In this document: piece by piece, positions 25,825 through 33,953 of the stretch
Numbering within the stretch: position 1 is the stretch's first letter
Layout: every line of letters begins with the position of its first letter
Assembly (NCBI RefSeq): GCF_040907265.1
Contig: NZ_JBFOHP010000002.1
Coordinates: 5,766,001 to 5,830,000 of the forward strand
From: Streptomyces sclerotialus
GTDB lineage: Bacteria > Actinomycetota > Actinomycetes > Streptomycetales > Streptomycetaceae
Direction of reading: 5' to 3'
Length of the DNA: 64,000 nucleotides
Program-made: the position numbers and the translations under genes
The notes under the pieces: generated by a model
The model's input: the letters and a program-made list of their open reading frames with translations, nothing else
Told to the model about the DNA's origin: nothing
The model's database searches: none

Positions 25825-26823
25825 ATGAATGCACCTCTGGGTGACACCCCTCATGACCTGGCCGGGCTGACCGTTTTCGACGCCGACGGCAACAAGGTCG
25901 GCACTGTCCAGCAGGTCTACCGGGACGACGCCACCAATGAGGCGGAGTGGATCACGGTGCGTACCGGGCTGTTCGGTACGAAGGAGACCTTCGTACCGCT
26001 GGCCGGCTGTACGCGGACGGACGACGGTCTGCGTGTGCCGCACACCAAGGAGCAGATCAAGGACGCCCCGCGCATGGACGCCGACGGTCACCTGGAACCG
26101 TCGGAGGAGGAGCGTCTGTACCGGCACTACGGTCTGACCCGGTCGGGCCGCGGCGGCATGGACCGCAACATGGGCACGGGGCAGACCGGAGGTATGGGGA
26201 CCGCGGCCGCCGCGGGCGGCATGGGCACCGCGGGTGCGGCCGGCATGGCCGGGCAGCACACGCGCCCCGAGGCCGACCGGCCGCTGGCCGGCGCGGGCGC
26301 CGGGGGCATGGCCATGTCGCGTGGCGGTGCCTCGGACGCGGACCGCGCCAAGGAGCAGAATCCTGAGATGACGCTCTCGGAGGAGCGGGCCCGGTTCGGT
26401 GTCGAGGAGCACGAGAGCGGCCACGCGCACCTGCGGAAGCATGTGGTGACCGAGAACGTGAGCCAGACCGTGCCGGTCAGCCACGAGGAGGCTCGCATCA
26501 CGCGGGAGCGGATCCCCGAGGACGAGGCCCGCCGCACCGGTGGCAGGCCGGCCAAGCTGGAGGACGGTGAGTACGACATCACGCTGCACCGCGAGGAGCC
26601 CGTGGTCAGCAAGGAGACGGTGGCCTACGAGCGGGTCCGGCTGGAGACCGACCGGGTCACCGAGCAGCAGGAGGTGTCGACCGAGGTCCGCCGGGAGCAG
26701 CTGGAGTTCGACGACGGCACGACCCCGGCGGCCGGCGGCAAGGGCCGTACGGGGCCGACGGACCGGACGGGCATGAAGGGCACCAAGGAGACCGGCGAGG
26801 AGGACACGGGGCACGCCTGGTGA
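25825..26823 (+). CDS. PRC-barrel/DUF2382 stress-type protein
   Basis: Protein of 332 aa with an N-terminal PRC-barrel (FDADGNKVGTVQQVYRDD ... WITVRTGLFGTKETFVPL), a Gly/Met/Ala-rich flexible linker (about residues 110-175), and a C-terminal DUF2382 domain (LSEERARFGVEEHESGHAHLRKHVVTE ... ITLHREEPVV). The family is often linked to osmotic or oxidative stress in actinobacteria and cyanobacteria, but its biochemical role is unknown. The start follows AAAGGAGAGACGCC. A bidirectional terminator follows. Confidence 0.88.
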   Translation: MNAPLGDTPHDLAGLTVFDADGNKVGTVQQVYRDDATNEAEWITVRTGLFGTKETFVPLAGCTRTDDGLRVPHTKEQIKDAPRMDADGHLEPSEEERLYRHYGLTRSGRGGMDRNMGTGQTGGMGTAAAAGGMGTAGAAGMAGQHTRPEADRPLAGAGAGGMAMSRGGASDADRAKEQNPEMTLSEERARFGVEEHESGHAHLRKHVVTENVSQTVPVSHEEARITRERIPEDEARRTGGRPAKLEDGEYDITLHREEPVVSKETVAYERVRLETDRVTEQQEVSTEVRREQLEFDDGTTPAAGGKGRTGPTDRTGMKGTKETGEEDTGHAW

Positions 26824-26856
26824 TCCAAGGCGGTTCTCCGCTCGCCGCACCGCACG

Positions 26857-26890
26857 CGACGCCTGCCCGGCTCAGCACGGGCAGGCGTCG
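26857..26890. terminator. Bidirectional terminator between convergent genes
   Basis: Perfect 13-bp arms (CGACGCCTGCCCG) around an 8-base loop, lying between the DUF2382 gene and the NCS1 permease gene that converge here. Confidence 0.8.
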
Positions 26891-26905
26891 CTCCGTCGCG
26901 CGCGG

Positions 26906-28579
26906 TCAGGCCGTGCCGGGTGCGGCGGGCAGGACGTGCGCGCCGGTCCGGTCGGTGCTCAGGCACAGGGAGCAGACCACCGCGTCGTGGGCCTGGCAGG
27001 CGGCCACGTCGGGGCGCTCGAACTCCTGCCGGCAGACGTGGCAGGTGTACGTGACGGCGCTGGGGTTGCCGTCCGCGTCCAGCGGGGGTGCGGCGATTCC
27101 GTCCTCGGTCCGCCGCAGGTAGTACCGGCCCTTGGTGACGACGGCCATCAGGGGCGTGAGGGCGAAGGCGAGCACCGCGGCGGCGACCGGGGAGTACGGC
27201 TGGAGGGTGTCGCCGAGGGCGTGGAAGTACATCGCGATCGAGAGCCCGGAGGCCGCGGTGAACGCCACCACGCCGACGGGGTTGACCGCGTACAGCATGC
27301 CGCGGCGGAACTCCGGGGCGTGCGGGGAGAGCTTCAGCAGGTACTTGTTGACCAAGATGTCGGTGGCGACGGTGACGATCCAGGCGATGGCGCAGTTCGA
27401 GTAGAAGCCCAGGACGGCGTTGAGGAAGCTGAACATGTCGGCCTCCATCAGGATCAGCGCGATGCCGAGGTTGGCGAGTACGAAGACCATCCGGCCGGGG
27501 TAGCGCCTGGTGACCCGGGTGAAGGAGTTCGTCCAGGCCAGCGAGCCCGAGTACGCGTTGGTCACATTGATCTTGATCTGGCTGATGACGACCAGGACCA
27601 CGGCCAGCGGTACGACGAGCCACGGCGGCAGCATCGCCTCGAAGGCGCCCTTGAACTGCTGGATCGGCTCGGCGGCGGCTGCCGGTGCCACCTCGGCGAG
27701 CGCGTACACGGCGAGGAAGATGCCGACGGCCTGCTTCAGCGCGCCGAGCACCACCCAGCCGGGCCCCGCCATGATCACGGCGGTCCACCAGGCGCGCCGG
27801 TTGGCCCGCGTCTTCGGCGGCATGAAGCGCAGGTAGTCGATCTGTTCGCCGATTTGTGCGATCAGCGACAGGCAGACGCCCGCGCCCAGCAGCACGGAGG
27901 CGGTGTCCAGGCCGCCGTCGCCGGACGTGCCCGGGTACGCCAGGAAGTCCCGCACGGTACCGGGGTCGGTGGCGACGAGGTACACCAGCGGACCGATCAT
28001 CAGCAGCAGCCAGACCGGTGTCGTCCACACCTGGAGCTTGCTGAGCGCTTTCATGCCGTACACGACCAGCGGGATCACCAGCAGGGTGGACACCAGGTAG
28101 CCGAGCCAGAGCGGCAGGCCGAGGCCGAGTTTCAGGCCCTGCGCCATGATCGAGCCCTCGGTGGCGAAGAAGATGAACGTGAAGCTGGCGAAGATGACAC
28201 TGGTCAGGACCGAGCCGTAGTAGCCGAAGCCGGAGCCGCGGGTGATCAGGTCCAGGTCGATGTTGTAGCGGGCGCCGTAGTACGCGAGCGGGAAGCCGGT
28301 CACGAAGATGACCACGGCGGCGACCAGGATCGCGGCCAGCGCGTTGCCGGTGCCGTGGGCGAGGCCGATGCCCGCGCCGATGGAGAAGTCGGCGAGGTAG
28401 GCGATGCCGCCCAGTGCGGTGGTCGCCACGACCATCGGCGTCCAGCGGCGGTAACTGCGCGGCGCGAAGCGGAGGGTGTAGTCCTCCAGCGTCTCCTTCG
28501 CCGCGTGGTCGGTGGCCGGCCGTCCGGTGCGCGGCGCGGCCGGTGCGGTGTCCGCCTCGGAGTACAGCCCTGTGTCCAT
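26906..28579 (-). CDS. NCS1-family nucleobase permease with C-terminal zinc-ribbon-like tail
   Basis: Proton or cation symporter of the purine-cytosine permease family, 557 aa, with about twelve membrane helices. A typical sequence is LGGIAYLADFSIGAGIGLAHG in the first helix. Unusually, the last 50 residues carry a Cys-rich motif: C-x2-C (CHVC), then Cys and His (ACQAH), then C-x2-C (CSLC), which looks like a small treble-clef or zinc-ribbon fold in the cytoplasm. It may sense metal or contact a partner. The divergently placed PucR regulator may control purine or related nitrogen use, but its position also suits the pru genes. Confidence 0.88.
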   Translation of the reverse strand: MDTGLYSEADTAPAAPRTGRPATDHAAKETLEDYTLRFAPRSYRRWTPMVVATTALGGIAYLADFSIGAGIGLAHGTGNALAAILVAAVVIFVTGFPLAYYGARYNIDLDLITRGSGFGYYGSVLTSVIFASFTFIFFATEGSIMAQGLKLGLGLPLWLGYLVSTLLVIPLVVYGMKALSKLQVWTTPVWLLLMIGPLVYLVATDPGTVRDFLAYPGTSGDGGLDTASVLLGAGVCLSLIAQIGEQIDYLRFMPPKTRANRRAWWTAVIMAGPGWVVLGALKQAVGIFLAVYALAEVAPAAAAEPIQQFKGAFEAMLPPWLVVPLAVVLVVISQIKINVTNAYSGSLAWTNSFTRVTRRYPGRMVFVLANLGIALILMEADMFSFLNAVLGFYSNCAIAWIVTVATDILVNKYLLKLSPHAPEFRRGMLYAVNPVGVVAFTAASGLSIAMYFHALGDTLQPYSPVAAAVLAFALTPLMAVVTKGRYYLRRTEDGIAAPPLDADGNPSAVTYTCHVCRQEFERPDVAACQAHDAVVCSLCLSTDRTGAHVLPAAPGTA

Positions 28580-28675
28580 GGCGGGGACCCTAGGAATCGC
28601 GTGTTACCTGCACCCGCTTGCGCGATGACACGGATGTTTCCCGGTGTTACGGAACGGGTCCCGGCGCCAAGTGCG

Positions 28676-29920
28676 CTACAGCCGCGCCGACTTCAGCGCC
28701 ATGTGGAGCAGCAGTCGGTCGGCGCCCTCGTCCAGGTCCAGGCCGGTGAGCTTTTCCACGCGGCCCAGGCGGTAGTACAGCGTCTGCCGGTGGATGCCGA
28801 GCGACTGGGCCGTGCGGCTCGCCTGGCCGGCGCAGTCCAGGAACGCCTCGGCGGTGCGGGCGAGTTCGGCGTGGGCGGGGGAGAGTAGCGGGCGAATCGT
28901 TTCATCGGATGTGCCGACCGGCAGGCCCGTCAGCAGCCGGTACGCGCCGATGGCGTCCCACTGCGCGACCGGGCCCAGCCGCGGCTCGGCGTGCGCGGCG
29001 CGCGCCGCCGCCAGCGCCTCGCGCCAGGCGCCGGGCAGGTCGGACAGCTCCTCGCGCGCCGCCCCTATGCCGGCGGCGGCCCCGGCGCCCGCGCGCGGGG
29101 AACGCAGCAGGTGCTCCGCCGCCGAGTGCGCGGGCGCGAGCCCGCCGGCCGTCCGCAGGCGCACGAGGGCCGCGAGGGTGTGCCCGGTGGCGCCCGGCCG
29201 CGCTCCCGCGCCGGGCGGCCCGCCGGGGCGCTCATCGGTGCCCGTGGCCCCGGCCGCGCCCGGCGGCATCGCGCTCGCGGCGAGCAGCCCCGGCAGGCCG
29301 GGCAGCGGCGCCACGTCGGTGTCGGAGGTGTCCCAGGGCAGTACGGCGACCACCGCGAGCGACGCCTCGGCCGCGCCGGGCCGCAGCGCGCCGCGCAGCG
29401 CCGCCGCCGCGGCCTGCCGCTCCGAAGCGCCGCTCACCAGCAACTCCCGCAGCAGATCGCCCAGTTCGGCACCGGCGCGGGCCTCGGCCGCCAGCAGTGC
29501 GCCGATCCGCGTGGCGGCCTCCATCGCCTGCTCGATGCGCGGATCGGGCGGCGTGCCACGCCCGCCCAGCTCCAGGTTGCTGAGGTGCCCGTCGTCCAGC
29601 AGCCAGACGTACCCGTGCACGATGCCCCGGTGGCGTACGGGCAGGCAGATGCGGCCCTTGTACACGCCGGCGGCCGGGTCGGGCGGGATGCGCAGCGCGG
29701 ACTTGGCGCGGGCGATGCCGAACCCCTCGAACCAGGCGCGGACGGCGGCCGTGGACCGGCGCTGCAGGATCGACCGGGTCCGCACCGGGTCCATCATCGA
29801 GTCGTCGTCGCCCTCGTGCGCGCCGAACGCGATCAGCCGGAAGTCCCGGTCCTCCAGCGTCGCGGGCGCGCCGAGCGCCGCCGAGATCTCGTCCACCAGC
29901 TGCTCGTAGTCCCCTGGCAT
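28676..29920 (-). CDS. PucR-family transcriptional regulator
   Basis: Regulator of about 414 aa. An N-terminal sensory region (YEQLVDEISAALGAPATLEDRDFRLIAFGAHEGDDD) is followed by a GGDEF-like central region and a C-terminal helix-turn-helix of the PucR type (AQSLGIHRQTLYYRLGRVEKLTGLDLDEG). The ATG at 29920 is preferred as family members start M-x-GDYEQLVDEIS; a GTG at 29965 is possible. It is divergent from pruB-pruA, which suggests it controls proline catabolism, as PucR-type regulators next to these genes do in other actinobacteria. Confidence 0.88.
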   Translation of the reverse strand: MPGDYEQLVDEISAALGAPATLEDRDFRLIAFGAHEGDDDSMMDPVRTRSILQRRSTAAVRAWFEGFGIARAKSALRIPPDPAAGVYKGRICLPVRHRGIVHGYVWLLDDGHLSNLELGGRGTPPDPRIEQAMEAATRIGALLAAEARAGAELGDLLRELLVSGASERQAAAAALRGALRPGAAEASLAVVAVLPWDTSDTDVAPLPGLPGLLAASAMPPGAAGATGTDERPGGPPGAGARPGATGHTLAALVRLRTAGGLAPAHSAAEHLLRSPRAGAGAAAGIGAAREELSDLPGAWREALAAARAAHAEPRLGPVAQWDAIGAYRLLTGLPVGTSDETIRPLLSPAHAELARTAEAFLDCAGQASRTAQSLGIHRQTLYYRLGRVEKLTGLDLDEGADRLLLHMALKSARL

Positions 29921-30010
29921 GTCGCCGCCTGGCTCCTCTCCGGTCACCTCTGCGTCAGGTGTCACGGCACATTCTCATACATCTGTCTGAGATCCCGGAC
30001 ACGAAGGCGT

Positions 30011-30054
30011 GACAGCTGTCGATGGCTACCGACGTACCGTGAAACTTACGTTTC
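30011..30054. promoter_or_regulatory. Palindromes between pucR-type gene and pruB
   Basis: GACAGCTGTC (30011-30020) is a perfect 10-bp palindrome, and GAAAC-TTAC-GTTTC (30041-30054) is a perfect inverted repeat. Both lie in the divergent promoter region and are candidate sites for the PucR-type regulator. Confidence 0.4.
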
Positions 30055-30123
30055 TGGTGGCTCGACCCGCCGGCGCGCCCCGCACGCTCGGCATCTGTCA
30101 TCCGTGAACCGTGGAGGTGCCCC

Positions 30124-31050
30124 GTGCTGGGTCCCGTGATCCTCGCCGCAGCGCGCAGCGACAAGATGCGCCGTCTCGTCTCGGCCGCGCCGGTCACCCG
30201 CCCCGTCGTCGACCGCTTCATCGCGGGCGAGACGCTGGGCGACACCGTCCCCGCCGTCCGCTCCCTGGCCGACGCCGGCCTGGAGGTCACCCTGGACGTG
30301 CTGGGTGAGGACATCACCGACCCCGCGCAGGCGCTCCGCAACCGCGACGCCTACCTGGAACTGGTCGAGGGCCTGCGGCCGCTGGGCCTGGGCACCCGGG
30401 CCGAGATGTCGGTCAAGCTCTCCGCCTTCGGGCAGGCCCTGCCCGGCGGCCACGAGCTGGCCCTGAAGAACGTCACCCCGGTCGTCGAGGCCGCCGCCGA
30501 GATCGGCACGACGGTCACCCTGGACATGGAGGACCACACCACTGTGGACTCCACCCTCGCCGTCCTCGGCGAGCTCCGTGAACGCTTCCCGCAGACCGGC
30601 GCGGTGCTGCAGTCCTACCTCTTCCGTACCGAGGACGACTGCCGCGCGCTGGCCGGGGAAGGCTCGCGGGTGCGGCTGGTGAAGGGCGCGTACAAGGAGC
30701 CCGCCACCGTCGCGTACCAGGACAAGACCGAGGTGGACAAGGCGTACGTCCGCTGCTTGAAGATCCTGATGGCGGGCGAGGGCTACCCGATGGTCGGGTC
30801 GCACGACCCGCGTATGGTCGCCATCGCCCAGGACCTCGCCTTCCGCGCCGGCCGCAAGTACGAGGACTACGAGTTCCAGATGCTCTACGGCATCCGGGAG
30901 GGCGAGTACCGGCGGCTCGCCGCCGAGGGCCACCGTATGCGCGTCTACGTCGCCTACGGCACCGACTGGTACGGCTACTTCATGCGCCGGCTGGCCGAGC
31001 GCCCCGCGAACCTCGCGTTCTTCGCCCGCTCGGTGCTCACCCGCAGCTGA
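30124..31050 (+). CDS. pruB: Proline dehydrogenase
   Basis: FAD enzyme oxidising proline to pyrroline-5-carboxylate, 308 aa, the monofunctional actinobacterial form. TIM-barrel motifs are visible: EMSVKLSAFGQALPGG, TLDMEDHT, LQSYLFRTEDDC, RLVKGAYKEPATVAYQ and the C-terminal FMRRLAERPANLAFFARS. The GTG start follows GTGGAGGTGCCCC. pruA lies 80 bases downstream. Electrons pass to the respiratory chain. The symbol pruB follows usage in mycobacteria and Streptomyces; putA-like naming is also found. Confidence 0.95.
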   Translation: MLGPVILAAARSDKMRRLVSAAPVTRPVVDRFIAGETLGDTVPAVRSLADAGLEVTLDVLGEDITDPAQALRNRDAYLELVEGLRPLGLGTRAEMSVKLSAFGQALPGGHELALKNVTPVVEAAAEIGTTVTLDMEDHTTVDSTLAVLGELRERFPQTGAVLQSYLFRTEDDCRALAGEGSRVRLVKGAYKEPATVAYQDKTEVDKAYVRCLKILMAGEGYPMVGSHDPRMVAIAQDLAFRAGRKYEDYEFQMLYGIREGEYRRLAAEGHRMRVYVAYGTDWYGYFMRRLAERPANLAFFARSVLTRS

Positions 31051-31130
31051 GCCCGCCCGGGCCGGTCCCGCCGCCGGCCCGGACCCCACAGACTTCGCAC
31101 CCGCACCCGACAGAAGGAGACACGGCCGCC

Positions 31131-32762
31131 ATGGACGCTGTGACCCACGTCCCCGCCCCGTACAACGAGCCGGTGCACGGCTACGCCCCCGGCTCCCCGG
31201 AGCGCGCCCGCCTGGAGGCGAAGCTCAAGGAGCTCGCCGAGAACCCCATCGACCTCCCGATGACGATCAACGGTGAGAAGCGGATGGGCGGCGGCGAGCG
31301 CTTCGACGTCGTCCAGCCGCACAACCACAAGGCCGTGCTGGGTACGTACGCCAACGCCACCAAGGCCGACGCGCAGGAGGCCGTCGACGCGGCCCTCGCC
31401 GCGGCCCCGGCCTGGCGCGCGATGTCCTTCGACGACCGTGCGGCGATCCTGCTGAAGGCCGCCGACCTGCTGTCGGGCCCGTGGCGCGAGACGATCGCCG
31501 CCTCGACGATGCTCGGCCAGTCCAAGACCGCGCAGCAGGCCGAGATCGACGCGCCCTGTGAGCTGGTGGACTTCTGGCGCTTCAACGTGCACTTCGCGCG
31601 TGAGCTGCTCCAGGAGCAGCCGCCGATGCAGCCGAACGGTGTCTGGAACCGCCTGGACCACCGCCCGCTGGAGGGCTTCGTCTACGCGATCACGCCGTTC
31701 AACTTCACCGCGATCGCCGGCAACCTGCCCACCGCCCCGGCCCTGATGGGCAACGTGGTGGTCTGGAAGCCGTCCCCGACCCAGACCCACTCCGCCGTGC
31801 TGCTGATGCAGCTGCTGGAGGAGGCCGGGCTGCCCAAGGGCGTGATCAACCTGGTCACCGGTGACGGCAAGGAGGTCTCCGAGGTCGCGCTGCCGCACCC
31901 GGAGCTGGCCGGCGTGCACTTCACCGGTTCGACCAAGACCTTCCAGTACCTGTGGAAGGAGGTCGGCCAGAACATCGAGAAGTACCGCTCCTACCCGCGT
32001 CTGGTCGGCGAGACCGGCGGCAAGGACTTCATCGTCGCGCACCCCACCGCCGACCCGGCGATCCTGAAGACCGCCATCACCCGTGGCGCCTTCGAGTACC
32101 AGGGCCAGAAGTGCTCGGCCGCCTCGCGTGCCTACATCGCCCGCTCCACCTGGGAGTCCGGCTTCAAGGACGAGCTGGTCGCCGAGGTCGAGGGCCTGAC
32201 CATGGGTGACGTCACCGACCTGTCGAACTTCATCGGCGCCGTCATCGACGACCGGTCCTTCGCCAAGAGCAAGGCCGCCATCGACGCCGCCAAGGCCGAC
32301 CCGGCGTGCGAGATCATCGCGGGTGGCACGTACGACGACTCGGTGGGCTACTTCGTCCGCCCGACCGTCATCGCCTGCTCCGACCCGGAGAACGACGTCT
32401 TCAAGACCGAGTACTTCGGCCCGATCATCGCCGTCCACGTCTACGAGGACGCCGACTTCGACGCCACGGTCGAGCAGATGGAGTCGGCCTCGGCGTACGC
32501 GCTGACCGGCGCCGTGATCGCCAAGGATCGCGAGGTCGTCGCCGAGGTCTCGGAGAAGCTCCGCTTCGCGGCCGGCAACTTCTACGTCAACGACCGCCCG
32601 ACCGGCTCGATCGTCGGCCAGCAGCCCTTCGGCGGCGGCCGCGCCTCGGGCACCAACGACAAGGCGGGTTCGAAGTTCAACCTGCTGCGCTGGATGTCGC
32701 CGCGCGCCATCAAGGAGACGATGGTCGCTCCGACGGACTACCGCTACCCGCACATGGGCTGA
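31131..32762 (+). CDS. pruA: L-glutamate gamma-semialdehyde (pyrroline-5-carboxylate) dehydrogenase
   Basis: NAD-dependent aldehyde dehydrogenase that completes proline breakdown to glutamate, 543 aa. Features of the long P5C dehydrogenase type: ITPFNFTAIAGNLPTAPALMGN, the NAD-site strand-turn VHFTGSTKTFQYLW, catalytic Glu in GETGGKDFIV, catalytic Cys in FEYQGQKCSAASRAYI, and the C-terminal FGGGRASGTNDKAGS. A strong AGAAGGAGA ribosome site precedes the ATG. Confidence 0.96.
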   Translation: MDAVTHVPAPYNEPVHGYAPGSPERARLEAKLKELAENPIDLPMTINGEKRMGGGERFDVVQPHNHKAVLGTYANATKADAQEAVDAALAAAPAWRAMSFDDRAAILLKAADLLSGPWRETIAASTMLGQSKTAQQAEIDAPCELVDFWRFNVHFARELLQEQPPMQPNGVWNRLDHRPLEGFVYAITPFNFTAIAGNLPTAPALMGNVVVWKPSPTQTHSAVLLMQLLEEAGLPKGVINLVTGDGKEVSEVALPHPELAGVHFTGSTKTFQYLWKEVGQNIEKYRSYPRLVGETGGKDFIVAHPTADPAILKTAITRGAFEYQGQKCSAASRAYIARSTWESGFKDELVAEVEGLTMGDVTDLSNFIGAVIDDRSFAKSKAAIDAAKADPACEIIAGGTYDDSVGYFVRPTVIACSDPENDVFKTEYFGPIIAVHVYEDADFDATVEQMESASAYALTGAVIAKDREVVAEVSEKLRFAAGNFYVNDRPTGSIVGQQPFGGGRASGTNDKAGSKFNLLRWMSPRAIKETMVAPTDYRYPHMG

Positions 32763-32777
32763 CGCCCCGGCGCACGG

Positions 32778-32813
32778 CCACTGCCCCCTCCCGCGGCCGG
32801 GAGGGGGCAGTGG
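32778..32813. terminator. Terminator after pruA
   Basis: Perfect 16-bp arms (CCACTGCCCCCTCCCG and complement) with the tetraloop CGGC, 15 bases after the pruA stop and 5 bases before the stop of the convergent small gene. Confidence 0.85.
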
Positions 32814-32818
32814 TGCGT

Positions 32819-32956
32819 TCAGTGGCCGGTCACGCCGCCGTTGTCGCGGCGGTCCAGGGCGCGCTGGAGGGCGGCGGCGGCGTTCTTGCGGTCGGTCTCG
32901 CCGGACGTACGCACGCGGTGGCGGATCCTGCGGGCGGGGGCAGCGGTTTCGGCCAT
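32819..32956 (-). CDS. Small basic protein, unknown function (45 aa)
   Basis: A 45-aa protein starting MAETAAPARRIRHRVRTSG and ending DRRDNGGVTGH. The start is supported by an excellent ribosome site, AAGGAGAGACGTAGCC, directly upstream; the longer reading frame continuing to 33151 has no such site. It is basic and probably a single helix. Function unknown. It converges on pruA. Confidence 0.62.
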   Translation of the reverse strand: MAETAAPARRIRHRVRTSGETDRKNAAAALQRALDRRDNGGVTGH

Positions 32957-33275
32957 GGCTACGTCTCTCCTTAAGAATCGTGAGTTCGATCCCCGAGATG
33001 CCAAAGAAGGCGGAATACGTCGCCGGAGCGGGCGGGGCCTGGCGCGCCAGGGGTCGCCTGGGCGTGCGCGCCGGCCGGAGCCGCCATCGCTGGATGAAGC
33101 GAGACGTTCGGCTCCTACAAAGCTAGGACAGCCGGGCCGTGATGTCTGCACAATTACTTGGGCTTCCTACTATCTGAGACGGGTCGCCGCCGCCGAAGCC
33201 GCTCGCGCGGCCTTGACCTGCGGTTCTTCCCTCCCGGTCGGGCGCGCTGTCGTACGGTTCACACCCATTTCCCGG

Positions 33276-33312
33276 TGTCCCCGCGGGACATGTGTCCCAT
33301 GGGGACACATGT
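33276..33312. promoter_or_regulatory. Tandem operators for the TetR regulator
   Basis: Two copies of TGTCCC-N3-GGGACA lie at 33276-33290 and 33293-33307, with centres 17 bp apart. The second is the core of a longer palindrome with 11-bp arms (ACATGTGTCCC, 33288-33298, and its complement, 33302-33312). They sit just upstream of the -10 box, covering the -35 region, as expected for autorepression. Confidence 0.7.
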
Positions 33313-33317
33313 GGGTG

Positions 33318-33323
33318 TACCGT
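33318..33323 (+). promoter_or_regulatory. Probable leaderless -10 box (TACCGT) of tetR-adh
   Basis: TACCGT ends 6 bases before the tetR ATG at 33330. No ribosome site is present, so the transcript probably starts at the A of ATG. Confidence 0.5.
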
Positions 33324-33329
33324 GCATAT

Positions 33330-33953
33330 ATGAGTGAGGAAGCGCCCGAACCGGACCGTAAGGCGCAAGCCGCGCGCCGCACCCGGGACCGGCTGGCGGC
33401 CGCCGCCCTCGCCCTCGCGCTGGACCGCGGACTCGCCGCCGTCACCGTCGAGGAGATCGCCGCCCGCGCCGGCGTCACCCGCCGCACCTTCAGCCGCCAC
33501 TTCACCGGCAAGGAGAGCGCCGTCGTGGACTGCCTCCGTGCCGACGCCGACCGGATCAACCGCGCCCTGCGCGCCCGGCCCGCCGGTGAACCACCGCTGA
33601 CCGCCTACCACCGGGCCGTACGGGACTGGCTCGCCGACCCGGAAACCCCCGCCTGGCACCGCAGCGCCCGCGTGTTCGACCTGCTGCGCCTCGCCGAACA
33701 GGAGCCGACGCTCTACGCCGCGCTCCAGCACACCCGCGTGGAAGCGCAGGAGGACTCCGTCCGCATCGTCGCCGACCGGCTCGGCACCGACCCCGACACC
33801 GACCTGCGCCCCGCCGTCCTGGTCGGCGCGGGCGCCGGGGCCCTGATCGCCGCGCAGACCGCCTGGGTGCGCGGCGGGGACACGGGGGCACTGCCGCGCC
33901 TGGTCGACGAGGCCTTCGCGGCGCTTTCCGCAGAACGAGGAGGTTCACCATGA
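33330..33953 (+). CDS. TetR-family transcriptional regulator (autoregulated tetR-adh operon)
   Basis: Repressor of 207 aa. The N-terminal HTH is clear (ALDRGLAAVTVEEIAARAGVTRRTFSRHFTGKESAV), and the C-terminal half is a divergent ligand-binding domain. Its stop overlaps the start of the alcohol dehydrogenase gene (ATGA), so the two are translated together, and two palindromes directly upstream are likely its own operators. The inducer is presumably an alcohol, aldehyde or related compound handled by the dehydrogenase. Confidence 0.9.
   Translation: MSEEAPEPDRKAQAARRTRDRLAAAALALALDRGLAAVTVEEIAARAGVTRRTFSRHFTGKESAVVDCLRADADRINRALRARPAGEPPLTAYHRAVRDWLADPETPAWHRSARVFDLLRLAEQEPTLYAALQHTRVEAQEDSVRIVADRLGTDPDTDLRPAVLVGAGAGALIAAQTAWVRGGDTGALPRLVDEAFAALSAERGGSP

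Larger units (their letters stand above)
32957..33329. other. Divergent intergenic region before tetR
   Basis: 373 bases without a convincing gene. The left part should hold the promoter of the small minus-strand gene. The right end holds two tandem operator-like palindromes and a -10 box for the TetR gene (listed separately). The middle (33000-33250) shows nothing recognisable. Confidence 0.5.

Noticed and set aside
32983..33001. A tRNA T-arm-like string (GAGTTCGATCCCCGAG)
   Set aside because: No matching acceptor stem, D-arm or anticodon arm could be folded around it.
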